Shown here: positions 9,427-19,687 of the stretch, piece after piece
Numbering within the stretch: position 1 is the first letter of the stretch
Layout: the number at the start of each line of letters is the position of its first letter
Source of the DNA: Thalassomonas actiniarum
Lineage (GTDB): Bacteria > Pseudomonadota > Gammaproteobacteria > Enterobacterales > Alteromonadaceae
Direction: 5' to 3'
Length of the DNA: 64,000 nucleotides
Assembly: GCF_000948975.2 (NCBI RefSeq)
Contig: NZ_CP059735.1
Location: 2,294,001 to 2,358,000, forward strand
Program-made: the position numbers and the translations under genes
The notes under the pieces: generated by a model
What the model was told of the DNA's origin: nothing
Databases searched by the model: none
What the model saw: the letters and a program-made list of their open reading frames with translations, nothing else

Positions 9427-10758
9427 TTACTGCTCTTTCAAATGGTGGAAATCAATTTCTTCTATCTGGGTGCCGGCTTTATCGTCCAGGTAAATATCCT
9501 TTTCAAATTCCCCTTCGGTTTTACCGACTATTAAGGTCACCATAGTGTCGCCGGTAACATTAACCGCGGTACGGGTCATATCCAGCAGGCGGTCAACGCC
9601 GATGATCAGGCCTATGCCTTCTACCGGTAAGCCTACCTGCTCCAGTACCATGGCCAGCATGATAAGACCAACGCCAGGAACCCCTGCGGTGCCGATTGAA
9701 GCCAGGGTCGCGGTAAGGATCACCATCAGGAAGTCAGTGATGCTTAAGTCGACATTAAAGACCTGGGCAATAAAGACAGTGGCAACCCCCTGCATAATGG
9801 CGGTGCCATCCATATTAATGGTGGCGCCTAGAGGCACGGTAAAGGACGCGATGGAGTTTTTCACGCCCATTTTCTTGGTGGCGGTCTCTAAAGTGACCGG
9901 GATGGTGGCATTACTGCTGGAGGTGGAAAAGGCGAATACTATGGTATTGCGCATTTTTTTCAGGAATACCAAAGGGTTCAAGCCGGTTAGCACTTTAAGG
10001 ATTACCGGGTAGGTAACCAGGCCGTGTACCAGTAAAGCGAAAAACACTACCAGGAAATATACCAGCAGGTTGCCAAAGGTTTTTAAGGATACATCGGTGA
10101 ATAAGCCTGCCAGCAGACAGAATACGCCGTACGGGGCGATATTCATTAAAATAGCCACCAGGCGCATGATCACTTCGTTCATATCGGTGAATATTTTCGC
10201 TACCCGCTCGCCCGCCTGACCGGACAGGGCAATGGCAATACCAAAGAGTAAGGCAAAAATAATCACCTGCAGCATATTCCCCTGGGCAAAAGAGGCAAAA
10301 GGGTTGCTGGGAAACATGTTGATCAGTACTTGTGCCAGTGAAGGGGCTTCCTTGCTGGCAAAGGTAGTCTCTGAGGCCATATTGACCCCTTCACCCGGGC
10401 TGACAAATAAGGCCAGCGACATGGCAAAGCTGATGGCGATAGCGGTCGTCATCAGGTATAAGCCTATGGCTTTGCCGCCGATGCGTCCCAGTTTACTGGT
10501 ATCTTTTAACGAGCAGGTGCCGCAGATCAGCGAGACAAAAACCAGGGGCACCACCAGCATACGTAAGCTGGCGACGAAGATTTGCCCGATGACTTCAAAA
10601 ACGCCGTCAACGAAAAAACCTCTGACGGAAAAGTCAAAAAGATAGAGGGGAATAACTAAGTCGGAGCCGTTGGGCATGATAAGTTGCAAAAAGGCGCCGG
10701 TGACAATACCGGCAATCATAGCAATGACGATACGAGTGGTTAAATTTGTATGTTTCAC
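9427..10758 (-). CDS. Dicarboxylate/amino acid:cation symporter (DAACS family)
   Basis: A 443-residue polytopic inner-membrane protein of the GltP/DctA family. The serine-rich hairpin motif (FSTSSSNATIP), the NMDGTAIMQG substrate/cation motif and the TAGVPG and DRLLDMTRTAVNVTGD motifs are all present. Such carriers take up glutamate, aspartate or C4-dicarboxylates with Na+ or H+. The fine specificity is not readable by eye; the Arg in LLDMTRTAVN is the one usually associated with binding the side-chain carboxylate. Monocistronic, with its own terminator and a divergent lipoprotein gene upstream. Confidence 0.92.
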   Translation of the reverse strand: MKHTNLTTRIVIAMIAGIVTGAFLQLIMPNGSDLVIPLYLFDFSVRGFFVDGVFEVIGQIFVASLRMLVVPLVFVSLICGTCSLKDTSKLGRIGGKAIGLYLMTTAIAISFAMSLALFVSPGEGVNMASETTFASKEAPSLAQVLINMFPSNPFASFAQGNMLQVIIFALLFGIAIALSGQAGERVAKIFTDMNEVIMRLVAILMNIAPYGVFCLLAGLFTDVSLKTFGNLLVYFLVVFFALLVHGLVTYPVILKVLTGLNPLVFLKKMRNTIVFAFSTSSSNATIPVTLETATKKMGVKNSIASFTVPLGATINMDGTAIMQGVATVFIAQVFNVDLSITDFLMVILTATLASIGTAGVPGVGLIMLAMVLEQVGLPVEGIGLIIGVDRLLDMTRTAVNVTGDTMVTLIVGKTEGEFEKDIYLDDKAGTQIEEIDFHHLKEQ

Positions 10759-10928
10759 AGCTGTCCTGTTTATTTAAGGCATATTATTTTTATCGTGGGC
10801 ATAGATTAACAGGTAATGAGGTTTTTAAAAACCTTACCACAAAGGCTTTTTTTGATCCGCTTCTGCCGTTTTGCCCTATATGGGTCTAAGCTAAAGAGGG
10901 TTTACAATAAAAATTAATGAGGGACTTT

Positions 10929-13181
10929 ATGAAACTGCATCAAGGTTTTAGCTGTTTTGCGTTATTCATTATCTTAATGGGCTGCGGTGGGGGCAGCTTA
11001 AGCGGCGACGACGGAGGGGGCGGGGAAACCCCGGATGAAATCACGGTAACCCTGGCTATTTCCAATGAAATGGTTTCTGAGCAAAATCCGGCAACCGTTA
11101 CCGCCACGGTCAGACAGGGTAATACCGTCTTAGCCGGAAAATTAGTGACCTTTACCCTGGATAATGCAGATTTAGCTTTTTTTAACCCGGAAATAGGTAC
11201 CGCCAATACTCAGTCTAACGGCGAAGCCACCATCATTTTAAATGCCGGAGAAACGGCAGGGGCCGGGCAGGTCACCGCCACAGTTGAAGAGGTTGACCCG
11301 GCCAATATCAGCTTTACCAGCCAGGGTGACGGCAATACCGGCGGTTTGCCTGACTTGGCCGATATCAGTTTATTTGCCAGCAGCCAGCAAATAGCCTCAA
11401 GCGGTGCGCAAAGCATCACTTTAACCGCCATTGCCAAAGATACCAATAATAACCTGCTTGATAATGTTAATGTCACCTTTACTGCTGATTCAGGGCAAAT
11501 TGAGGTTGTTAATGCCATCACGGGGGCGGATGGTCAGGCAACGGCGATTCTGAAAACTGAAAACGAACCTACTAACCGGGTTATTACTACTACTGCCAGC
11601 AGTAATTTTATTACTGATAGCGTCAGTGTCCAGGTGGTGGGGACAACGGTCAGTTTAACTGGTTCAACTTCATTAGCCATTAATGATGATAATAGTTATA
11701 TTATCAAAGTGTTGGACTCTGATGGTATCGGCATTGCCAATACCCAGGTGAATTTATCCTTAACCAATACTTCCACCGAATCGCCGGCAGGGGCGGTGGC
11801 GGAGCTTTCCATTGCCGACTCTGTCAGTACAGACTTTACCGGGCAAACTTCGGTAGTGGTGACCGGGATATCCGGCGGTACTAACGGCATTATCGCCAGT
11901 TCCCTAGGGGCTACCGTGAGTCAAAACGTTGCTGTGCAGGGAGATTCCTTCTTATTTAGTACTTTTGATGATGGCAATGGCACGAGTGTTGATCCTTCTG
12001 CAGTACCGGCGGAGACCATTCCAGATGTATTACTCTCTGACAGTGCTTCTTTAACCTTAACCTGGTTACGCTCGGGGGTTGCTGTGCCGGATGGCACCCA
12101 GGTTAATTTTACTTCTACCCGGGGGAGTTTGGTTGCATCATCGGCGACTACCGTGAACGGCCAGGTAACGGCTTCCTTGACTTCAGATAATGCCGGTAAG
12201 GCCCTGGTTACTTTTACCGGTACAGACGATGATATCGTATTAAATAATCAGCTGGAATTTGAATTTATCGCCGAGTCAGTCGATACCATAGTTGCCCAGG
12301 CACTACCCAACTCAGTGGGACCGAATGGACAAACCTCGACCATATCTGTGGTTGTCAAAGATGCTAATGGCAACCTGGTGAAAAATAAAGACATAGACTT
12401 TACGTTAACCGATACCAATGGCGGTACGATTTTTCCTGCCAGCGCCATTACTGACAGCAACGGTAGTGCTTCAACAATTTATACTTCAAATAATGTCTCG
12501 GCACAAAATGATGTCTCAATACAGGCCACGGTTCGAGATAACCCTTCTAAAACGGATACCGTGTCCTTAACCGTAGCAGACCGGGAGGTTTTTATCGCAA
12601 TAGGTACGGGAAATGAAATTATTGAAGTGGACAGTACCAGTTATAACAAACAATTTTCAGTGTTTGTTACCGATATCGACTCTAATCCTGTGGAAAATGT
12701 GGACTTGACGGTATCGGCTATTCCCGTGCGATTTTATAAGGGGATCTGGGTCAAGTTCTTTGAAAATGGTGAATTTATTACCTGGAAAACTAACGGGCCG
12801 GATGGTGAGGTCTACTCCGATAGCTTTCCCTGCGTCAATGAAGATACCAACATAAATGGTATTTTAGATCCTGGCGAAGATACTAACGGCAACGATTTGT
12901 TAACCCCGGGTAATGTGGTTGCCGCTCTGGGGGAGGTGACCACTGACAGTCAAGGGGGGGCGGTTATTGATATTAAATATCCGCAAAGCTTTGGACACTG
13001 GATTGATATCAGACTTATTTTATCGACTCAGGTTAATGGCACTGAAAGTTCTACCCAGACTACTTTTACCTTGCCTATGTCAAGTGCTGACCTTTTAAGT
13101 GAGGACATTACACCCCCGGTTGCGGGTATAGGCCTGAATAGTCCTTTTGGCGCTCAGTCAGATTGTACTACTACCGATTGA
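10929..13181 (+). CDS. Ig-like repeat surface lipoprotein
   Basis: Start placed at the ATG at 10929 because GAGGGA (10919-10924) lies just before it; an upstream ATG at 10917 overlaps that ribosome site. The 750-residue protein has a lipoprotein signal ending in LMGC, a Gly/Asp spacer, and then several bacterial Ig-like (invasin Big_1-type) repeats, seen as recurrent Asp/Gly/Asn-N-G turns such as DSNGSAST and GADGQATAIL. Near the C-terminus an Asp/Asn-rich stretch (DTNINGILDPGEDTNGND) looks like a calcium-binding loop. Probably a surface adhesin or structural lipoprotein; no enzymatic domain seen. Confidence 0.8.
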   Translation: MKLHQGFSCFALFIILMGCGGGSLSGDDGGGGETPDEITVTLAISNEMVSEQNPATVTATVRQGNTVLAGKLVTFTLDNADLAFFNPEIGTANTQSNGEATIILNAGETAGAGQVTATVEEVDPANISFTSQGDGNTGGLPDLADISLFASSQQIASSGAQSITLTAIAKDTNNNLLDNVNVTFTADSGQIEVVNAITGADGQATAILKTENEPTNRVITTTASSNFITDSVSVQVVGTTVSLTGSTSLAINDDNSYIIKVLDSDGIGIANTQVNLSLTNTSTESPAGAVAELSIADSVSTDFTGQTSVVVTGISGGTNGIIASSLGATVSQNVAVQGDSFLFSTFDDGNGTSVDPSAVPAETIPDVLLSDSASLTLTWLRSGVAVPDGTQVNFTSTRGSLVASSATTVNGQVTASLTSDNAGKALVTFTGTDDDIVLNNQLEFEFIAESVDTIVAQALPNSVGPNGQTSTISVVVKDANGNLVKNKDIDFTLTDTNGGTIFPASAITDSNGSASTIYTSNNVSAQNDVSIQATVRDNPSKTDTVSLTVADREVFIAIGTGNEIIEVDSTSYNKQFSVFVTDIDSNPVENVDLTVSAIPVRFYKGIWVKFFENGEFITWKTNGPDGEVYSDSFPCVNEDTNINGILDPGEDTNGNDLLTPGNVVAALGEVTTDSQGGAVIDIKYPQSFGHWIDIRLILSTQVNGTESSTQTTFTLPMSSADLLSEDITPPVAGIGLNSPFGAQSDCTTTD

Positions 13182-13202
13182 TTTTCGGGGATTGAGTCGT
13201 TA

Positions 13203-13238
13203 AAAAGGCCGGTGCTTAATATTAAACACCGGCCTTTT
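13203..13238. terminator. Bidirectional terminator between convergent genes
   Basis: A 12-bp stem (AAAAGGCCGGTG / CACCGGCCTTTT) with a 12-nt loop (itself partly self-complementary). T-runs on both strands let it serve the lipoprotein gene and the convergent ureohydrolase gene. Confidence 0.9.
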
Positions 13239-13262
13239 CATTTTACCTGCAGAAATTTTCTG

Positions 13263-14369
13263 TTATTTCGCTATTTCGTTCAGTAAAAACGCTGAAATTT
13301 CAGCTCCCGCCGCCAGGGTTTTCTCAGCGCTGCTCGCCCCTGAACCTGAACTGTCGGTGAAAGGAGCAATTTCCATCATATCGCCGCCGGTAATAGGATA
13401 AACCGCCGCCAGGCTTTTTAAGATTTTCATGGCCTCTTCCTGATACAAACCATCCGGCTCAGGCGTGCCGGTAGCAGAAGCCACACTGTCGTCTAAGGCA
13501 TCGATATCAAAACTGACATACAACTCATCGATATTTTCCCCTTCCAGCTGGGCCAGGATATTGGCAATTACCTTGTCGACGCCCGATTCCCGTACTTCAT
13601 GTGCCCAGTGCTGTTTCACGCCAAAAGTATCTTCCCAGTGGGATTTAGGTCTGCCGCTTGAGCGGATCCCCACCTGAATCAAGTGGTTGTTGGCATGCAG
13701 GTCATCCAGGATATGGGTACACCAGGAGCCGAAACATAAATCTATGCCCAGACGCTCTACCAGCAGATCGGTATGGGCATCAAAGTGAATGATGGCGGCA
13801 CGTATGCCTTTAGCCTTTTTCGCCTGCAGATAAGCTTTGGTTAACGGGTAACTGATGGAGTGATCGCCGCCGATACCAAAGATGCCTTTCTCCGGAAAAG
13901 CCTGGTAAAAATCATGCAAAACATCTTCCGTCAGGGACAAAGGACTGACCGCGTAAGGGCTGTTTTCATCCTGGTACAACGCCTTGCGGCAATTGGCAAT
14001 GGTCGCTTCGTTTAAATATTTATCATGGAGCAGGTGAGGAATGACCCGGATATCCCCCATATCAAAGGCAGATAATTGCGGGTACTCGCTTAACAGGGTA
14101 TTGCGCAGGAACAAAGGCCCCCAGTTCGCGCCACGTAAGATACCGCCGCCACAATCGGAGGCGATGCCCATGATCACGGCTTTTGAACTTTTTGGCAGTT
14201 CAGCTAAGGATGTATGCCATAAGGATTCAATATTCTCGCTTTGCCCGAATAACTTCTGGTGCAGCTGTTCCTTGCGCTCTTTCGCTGTATTTACGGTAAA
14301 AACACCATTTCCCGGGGGGCATAAGCAATGTTGAAGTTTCTGTTGTAATGCAGGCCATAACGCTGTCAT
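13263..14369 (-). CDS. Arginase/agmatinase/formimidoylglutamase family ureohydrolase
   Basis: A 368-residue ureohydrolase. All Mn-binding motifs are intact: GGDHS, DAHTD and SFDIDALD. An N-terminal extension of about 60 residues precedes the core, making it longer than SpeB (about 306 residues). The family hydrolyses guanidino or formimino groups of arginine, agmatine, guanidinobutyrate or formiminoglutamate with release of urea or formamide; which one applies here cannot be told. Cytoplasmic, probably hexameric or trimeric as in the family. Stands alone; no histidine- or arginine-catabolic genes lie next to it. Confidence 0.88.
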   Translation of the reverse strand: MTALWPALQQKLQHCLCPPGNGVFTVNTAKERKEQLHQKLFGQSENIESLWHTSLAELPKSSKAVIMGIASDCGGGILRGANWGPLFLRNTLLSEYPQLSAFDMGDIRVIPHLLHDKYLNEATIANCRKALYQDENSPYAVSPLSLTEDVLHDFYQAFPEKGIFGIGGDHSISYPLTKAYLQAKKAKGIRAAIIHFDAHTDLLVERLGIDLCFGSWCTHILDDLHANNHLIQVGIRSSGRPKSHWEDTFGVKQHWAHEVRESGVDKVIANILAQLEGENIDELYVSFDIDALDDSVASATGTPEPDGLYQEEAMKILKSLAAVYPITGGDMMEIAPFTDSSGSGASSAEKTLAAGAEISAFLLNEIAK

Positions 14370-14907
14370 ATCATTTCTCTTTCAATTAATTTAACCGCGA
14401 TTATTCATATTGATAGTCGTCTTGTTAAAACGTGGATTAGGGGCTGGCGTTGTTACTTCACCGGTTTTTTATCAGAAAAAACCGGTTGAATTGATTTTAT
14501 TGTGATTCGCCTCTTAAGTTTTCCCGCAAAGTCTATTATGATTGCGCCGGAAATACCGGCAACATTATAACGAAAAGCAGAAAATAGGCGAATATTAAAA
14601 AATAATTACTTGTCACTTTGCATAATTACGGATATATATCTAGTACTTACTTATATGAGGTACTAATAGAGTTACTGATAACGAGTTACATTATTTATAT
14701 GGTTTTTAATCATATCGTTATTTTAACCGGGTAATTTGATTCAGATAATTTTACATTAGAAATTTTGCTCTCGTTATTTAAGGGGTATTCGTAAATTTTA
14801 TTTATCACTCATGGTTGAAAAAAGTTAGACGGTTTTTTTAGCATTCAGTGGTCTACACCATGAACTTTGGCGGCAATGCCGCCAGCTCATCAGGAATTAA
14901 AAAGTAT
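14370..14907. other. AT-rich divergent intergenic region with a hairpin
   Basis: 538 nt between the ureohydrolase and topA start codons. It holds a perfect 11-bp inverted repeat (ACCGGTTTTTT at 14460-14470, AAAAAACCGGT at 14476-14486). This hairpin has no T-run after it on either strand, so it is not a standard terminator. No gene is evident; it must carry both promoters. Confidence 0.5.
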
Positions 14908-17589
14908 ATGGCAAAATCTCTGGTAATTGTCGAGTCACCAGCCAAAGCAAAGACAATTAACAAATACCTTGGTAAAGACTTTGTTGTGAAGTCAAGTGTC
15001 GGTCATGTCCGTGATTTGCCGACCAGCAGTACCGGTAAAAAAGTTGCTGCAAAATCTCCCGCCGAAGTGCGCAAAATGTCACCGGAAGCGAAAGCGAAAT
15101 ACAAGCAAAAACGTGATAAGCAGGCCCTGGTCAATCGCATGGGCATAGACCCTGAAAAAGACTGGCAGGCCAATTACCAGATCCTTCCCGGCAAGGAAAA
15201 AGTGGTCAATGAACTGAAAAAACTTGCTGACACGGCAGATACTGTCTATCTCGCAACCGATTTGGATCGCGAGGGAGAAGCGATAGCCTGGCACTTAAAA
15301 GAAATCATCGGCGGCAGCGACGAAAAATTCCGCCGGGTGGTGTTTAACGAAATTACCGAAAATGCCATTCAACAGGCATTCTCTACCCCGGGTGAACTCA
15401 GTATGCCCGGTGTTAATGCCCAGCAGGCAAGACGTTTTCTTGACCGGGTTGTCGGTTTTATGGTCAGTCCGCTGTTGTGGAAAAAAGTGGCCCGCGGCTT
15501 ATCTGCCGGCCGGGTACAGTCGGTGGCGGTTAAGCTGGTGGTTGAGCGGGAGCGGGAAATCAAGGCTTTTATCCCGAAAGAGTTTTGGGAAATTAATGCC
15601 GATACCCGCACAAAGGATGCTCAGCAGCTTAACCTGGACGTTACCCATGAAAATGGCAAGGCCTTTAAGCCGACCAATGAAACCGAGGCGAAACAAGCCC
15701 GGGCAATACTGGAAAGTGCCCAATTCAGCGTCAGTAAGCGTGAAGACAGGCCTTCGAAAAGTACGCCTTCTGCGCCTTTTATTACCTCTACCTTACAACA
15801 GGCTGCCAGCACCCGGTTAGGTTTTGGCGTTAAGCGTACCATGGGGTTGGCGCAGCGACTATATGAAGCCGGTCATATTACTTATATGCGTACCGACTCA
15901 ACCAATCTGAGTAAAGATGCGGTGGAAATGTGCCGCAATTATATCAGTGAAAGCTTTGGTGAAAACTATTTGCCGGAAAAGGCAAAAACCTATGGCAGCA
16001 AAGCCGGTGCTCAGGAAGCGCATGAGGCGATCCGCCCTTCGAATGTGAAGCTCGAATCGGCCTTTATGTCAGATATGGAAGCCGATGCCAAGAAACTCTA
16101 TGACTTGATTTGGCGTCAGTTTGTCGCCTGTCAAATGACAGCAGCCCGTTATGATGTCAGTACCCTGACCGTCAGTGCCGATAAGTTTGACTTAAAAGCC
16201 AAGGGCCGGGTGATGAAGTTTGACGGCTGGACCCGGGTTCATCCGCAGTTATCTAAAGGTGACGATACGCATTTACCGGATATTGCCGTTGGCGAAATGT
16301 TAACCCTGGATAAGCTGACCCCGTCCCAGCATTTTACTAAACCCGTGGCGCGTTTTGGTGAAGCCTCCCTGGTAAAAGAGCTGGAAAAACGTTCAATCGG
16401 CCGTCCTTCTACTTATGCCTCTATTATTTCCACTATCCAGGACCGCGGTTATGTGCGTCTGGATAAAAAGCGTTTTTATGCGGAAAAAATGGGTGAAATA
16501 GTCACCGACAGTTTGTCGAAAAGCTTTGAAAAACTGATGAGCTTTGATTTCACCGCCAATATGGAGCAGGAGCTGGATGAAATTGCCGAAGGGCAAATTG
16601 ACTGGAAAACGGTATTAAATGAGTTCTATAAGAACTTTACCGATAAATTAAGCCTGGCGGATAAACCCGCCGATGAAGGCGGTATGCCCAGTAATGAGCC
16701 GGTCACCACGGATATTGATTGTCCTACCTGTGGCCGTAAAATGGGTATAAGAACCGCGTCTACCGGGGTGTTTTTGGGCTGTACCGGTTATGCGCTGCCG
16801 CCAAAAGAGCGCTGTACCACCACCATGAACCTGACCTCGGGTGAAGAAGCGGTGAGTGTGCTGGCAGAAGATCAGGAAACCGAAGCGCTGCGCGCCATGC
16901 ACCGTTGTCCTAAATGTCAGACGGCGATGGACAGCTACTTAATCGATGAAACCCGCAAATTACATGTTTGTGGTAATAACCCTGAATGTGACGGTTATGA
17001 GCTTGAGCAGGGCACCTTTAAGATCAAAGGCTATGACGGCCCGGTACTGGAATGTGATCGCTGTGGCTCACAAATGGAATTGAAATCCGGACGTTTCGGC
17101 AAGTATTTCGGCTGTACTAACGAGGAATGTAAAAATACCCGTAAGTTATTGAAAAATGGCGAAGCCGCGCCGCCGAAAGAAGATCCGGTACAATTGCCTG
17201 AATTGCCCTGTGAACAATCCGATGCCCACTTTGTGCTTCGCGACGGTGCTGCCGGTATCTTTATGGCCGCCAGTACTTTTCCACGCTCCAGGGAAACCCG
17301 GGCGCCTAAAGTGGCGGAATTGCAAAGATTCAGAGATCGTATCTCTTCCAAGTTTTACTACCTGGCGGATGCGCCGGAAAAAGATCCAGAAGGCAATTTA
17401 GCCGTAGTGCGTTTCAGCCGCAAAACCAAAGAGCAATACGTGATGACGGAAGTCGAGGGTAAGGCGACCGGTTGGGTAGCGAAATATGTCGACGGCAAAT
17501 GGGTAGAAGAGCAGACGAAGAAGAAAGCCCCCGCTAAAAAGAAAGCGGCGGCTAAACCCAAAGCGAAGGCCACTGCCGCTAAAGCCTGA
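14908..17589 (+). CDS. topA: DNA topoisomerase I
   Basis: Start placed at the ATG at 14908 ([15 protein letters not shown]), with CAGGAA upstream; the frame continues 20 codons further back without a ribosome site. 893 residues. Order: Toprim domain ([25 protein letters not shown]), the type IA core with the catalytic Tyr326 in ITYMRTDST, then three Cys4 zinc ribbons (first pairs CPTC, CPKC, CDRC) and a further C-terminal region ending in a Lys/Ala-rich tail. It relaxes negative supercoils by cutting one strand. In E. coli topA lies near yciK and sohB; here they are 9 kb away, separated by inserted genes. Confidence 0.98.
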   Translation: MAKSLVIVESPAKAKTINKYLGKDFVVKSSVGHVRDLPTSSTGKKVAAKSPAEVRKMSPEAKAKYKQKRDKQALVNRMGIDPEKDWQANYQILPGKEKVVNELKKLADTADTVYLATDLDREGEAIAWHLKEIIGGSDEKFRRVVFNEITENAIQQAFSTPGELSMPGVNAQQARRFLDRVVGFMVSPLLWKKVARGLSAGRVQSVAVKLVVEREREIKAFIPKEFWEINADTRTKDAQQLNLDVTHENGKAFKPTNETEAKQARAILESAQFSVSKREDRPSKSTPSAPFITSTLQQAASTRLGFGVKRTMGLAQRLYEAGHITYMRTDSTNLSKDAVEMCRNYISESFGENYLPEKAKTYGSKAGAQEAHEAIRPSNVKLESAFMSDMEADAKKLYDLIWRQFVACQMTAARYDVSTLTVSADKFDLKAKGRVMKFDGWTRVHPQLSKGDDTHLPDIAVGEMLTLDKLTPSQHFTKPVARFGEASLVKELEKRSIGRPSTYASIISTIQDRGYVRLDKKRFYAEKMGEIVTDSLSKSFEKLMSFDFTANMEQELDEIAEGQIDWKTVLNEFYKNFTDKLSLADKPADEGGMPSNEPVTTDIDCPTCGRKMGIRTASTGVFLGCTGYALPPKERCTTTMNLTSGEEAVSVLAEDQETEALRAMHRCPKCQTAMDSYLIDETRKLHVCGNNPECDGYELEQGTFKIKGYDGPVLECDRCGSQMELKSGRFGKYFGCTNEECKNTRKLLKNGEAAPPKEDPVQLPELPCEQSDAHFVLRDGAAGIFMAASTFPRSRETRAPKVAELQRFRDRISSKFYYLADAPEKDPEGNLAVVRFSRKTKEQYVMTEVEGKATGWVAKYVDGKWVEEQTKKKAPAKKKAAAKPKAKATAAKA

Positions 17590-17610
17590 TGTGAATAAGC
17601 TTGTTAAATG

Positions 17611-17641
17611 AAAAATGCCGGTCTACTTGACCGGCATTTTT
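17611..17641. terminator. Terminator between topA and the convergent TetR gene
   Basis: A 13-bp stem (AAAAATGCCGGTC / GACCGGCATTTTT) with A-run and T-run flanks can work in both directions. Confidence 0.9.
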
Positions 17642-17669
17642 GTTTGTCGACTTTGTGATGCTATAAGTG

Positions 17670-18278
17670 CTATAGGGCGTAATAGGCGAGAAACATGCCC
17701 ACCGCATCCCGGGCTATTTGTTGTTTTTGCTTTGCATCCGGAATGGCTTGCCCCATGGTGATTTGCGGCCAGAAAGCGTTTGCCTTGATCAGGGCAATAA
17801 ACTGCCCGGCGGCGTAGGCAGGCTCTACCGGTTTTAATTTTTGATCTGTCACGGCGTCACGGATCCATTGCTCTAAACTTAATTCCTGCTCGTTAAGCTG
17901 CGCCATGGTACTGGCGGCCAACTCGGGTGAATGAATGCACTCGCCAATCATGATTTTTGCAAGTCCCCGAAAATGCTCAGAGGCCAGTAAATCAAGCTCT
18001 TTATCGGAAAATTCCAGTAATTGCTGTGCTAACGGTAAGTCGCTCTGGTAGCGGATACTGGTCACTTGCGCCGAATGATCAAACATTTGCTGGGCAATTG
18101 CCTGAAACAAAAGTTCTTTGCTGGCAAAATGGTTATATACGGTGCGTTTCGACACTTGTGCTCTGGCCGCCAGACTGTCCATGCTGGTTGCCCTGAAGCC
18201 CTTGTCCTTAAATTCTTCGATCGCCGCCGCCAGAATCGCAGCATGCTTGCGTTCACTTTGGGTTATTTTCTTTTCCAT
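17670..18278 (-). CDS. TetR-family transcriptional repressor
   Basis: A 202-residue regulator starting at the ATG at 18278 (MEKKITQSERK), preceded by GAGACGG. The N-terminal helix-turn-helix is typical (TSMDSLAARAQVSKRTVYNHFASKE in two parts around residues 33-56), followed by a helical ligand-binding domain. It is divergent from the metallo-hydrolase gene, and the intervening 117 nt hold a strong palindrome (18346-18368), so it most likely represses that gene and perhaps itself. The inducer is unknown. Confidence 0.92.
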   Translation of the reverse strand: MEKKITQSERKHAAILAAAIEEFKDKGFRATSMDSLAARAQVSKRTVYNHFASKELLFQAIAQQMFDHSAQVTSIRYQSDLPLAQQLLEFSDKELDLLASEHFRGLAKIMIGECIHSPELAASTMAQLNEQELSLEQWIRDAVTDQKLKPVEPAYAAGQFIALIKANAFWPQITMGQAIPDAKQKQQIARDAVGMFLAYYAL

Positions 18279-18345
18279 AACCGTCTCTATAAAAAGTCGT
18301 AACACAATTTTACACTAACTAGTTTACTTTTTAAAACCAATTAAT

Positions 18346-18368
18346 GTAAACTGCACAGTGTAGTTTAC
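18346..18368. promoter_or_regulatory. Probable TetR operator
   Basis: A 23-bp near-perfect palindrome: GTAAACTGCAC, central A, GTGTAGTTTAC, with one mismatch between arms. It lies 27 nt before the metallo-hydrolase start and 67 nt before the TetR start. A partial repeat of the motif (TACACTAACTAGTTTAC) sits at 18311-18327. Confidence 0.7.
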
Positions 18369-18395
18369 TTGGTTAATGCTTTTGAGGATTTAATG

Positions 18396-19505
18396 ATGCT
18401 GAAATCCATCGGCCTATTGTTTTGTTTAGTTATTGGGATACTTGTTATGTCGACTATGAGTTGTAGCACACAATCACTTGATAGCGGTTATGAGCAGTCA
18501 CCGCAGTTTCGCCAGGGAAAGTTTCAAAATGGCGATGATGTTTCCGCCGCAGGTCTGGCTAAACTGCCAAAAATTATCTGGCGTTATATGTTTGAGAAAA
18601 GTAATGCCGCTATGCCTGAAAAGCCTATTCCGCTGGTGAATATCGATATGGCGAGCTTAACAGGCAAGCAAGGACAACCGGAAATATACCGTTTAGGGCA
18701 TTCGAGCCTGTTACTTAATTTCAGCGGTAACATCTGGTTATTAGATCCGGTTTTCTCGAAACGGGCATCACCCTTTAGCTGGATAGGACCGGAGCGTTTT
18801 CATCCTTTGCCTTTTGAGCTGGATAACTTGCCTGACATTCAAGGGGTGATTATCTCACATGATCATTATGATCACCTGGATCGGGAAACGATCGAAGCAA
18901 TTGCCGACAGGGTAGAGCATTTTGTTACACCGCTAGGAGTGGGAAAGTATTTACAGGAATGGGGGGTTGCGCAGGAAAAAATCCATCAACTGGATTGGTG
19001 GCAAAACATCGAACTTGGCGCCTTATCCCTGACGGCAACACCGGCACAGCATTTTTCCGGGCGTGGACTCACGGATAGAGATGAAACCTTGTGGGCCTCC
19101 TGGGTTATCCAAAGCGAGCAGCATAAGCTATTTTTTAGCGGCGATACCGGCTATTTTGACGGCTTTAAAACCATAGGTGAGCGCTTCGGGCCTTTTGATC
19201 TGACGATAATGGAAAACGGCGCCTACGATAAAGACTGGGCTGAGGTGCATATGACACCGGAGCAGACGCTGCAGGCGCACCTGGATTTGCGTGGCAAGGC
19301 CTTGATGCCAGTGCATAATGGCACCTTTGATCTGGCACTACATGCCTGGTACGAGCCGCTGGAGCGATTGGCCGAATTGGCACAAGCGCAGTGGGTGCCT
19401 TTGGTGACACCTAAAATAGGCGAGGCATTGCCTCTGCAGGAGCTATATACTACTTCGCCCTGGTGGCGCGCCACGGCGGATATTCAAGTAAGCGCTGCGC
19501 TTTAA
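18396..19505 (+). CDS. Metallo-beta-lactamase-fold hydrolase (NAPE-PLD/UlaG-like)
   Basis: Of two adjacent ATGs, that at 18396 is 8 nt after GAGG and is preferred. About 369 residues. The N-terminus is a hydrophobic export signal ending MSTMSCSTQ, a plausible lipobox. The body has the metal motif SHDHYDHLD, then TPAQHFSGRG, FFSGDTGY and a late His (MPVHNGTF), the layout of N-acyl-phosphatidylethanolamine phospholipase D-like and UlaG-like hydrolases. It may act on membrane lipids or phosphodiesters in the periplasm; the substrate is not known. Its promoter overlaps the TetR palindrome, so expression is probably induced by a specific signal. Confidence 0.85.
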   Translation: MLKSIGLLFCLVIGILVMSTMSCSTQSLDSGYEQSPQFRQGKFQNGDDVSAAGLAKLPKIIWRYMFEKSNAAMPEKPIPLVNIDMASLTGKQGQPEIYRLGHSSLLLNFSGNIWLLDPVFSKRASPFSWIGPERFHPLPFELDNLPDIQGVIISHDHYDHLDRETIEAIADRVEHFVTPLGVGKYLQEWGVAQEKIHQLDWWQNIELGALSLTATPAQHFSGRGLTDRDETLWASWVIQSEQHKLFFSGDTGYFDGFKTIGERFGPFDLTIMENGAYDKDWAEVHMTPEQTLQAHLDLRGKALMPVHNGTFDLALHAWYEPLERLAELAQAQWVPLVTPKIGEALPLQELYTTSPWWRATADIQVSAAL

Positions 19506-19687
19506 TAAAGTGGAAAATAATTAAACTTTTGTCAGTAAATCTCGTACCATGCACGGGATTTACTTTTAATTGGCCTGCGAATTTAAAGCAAAGCCTTAAA
19601 GTTTTAAGCTGACTTGAGTTCAATATTTCAAAGCAATGCGCTAACGGACATTGAGCAGAAAATAATTTACATAACTCTGGAAGAGAA

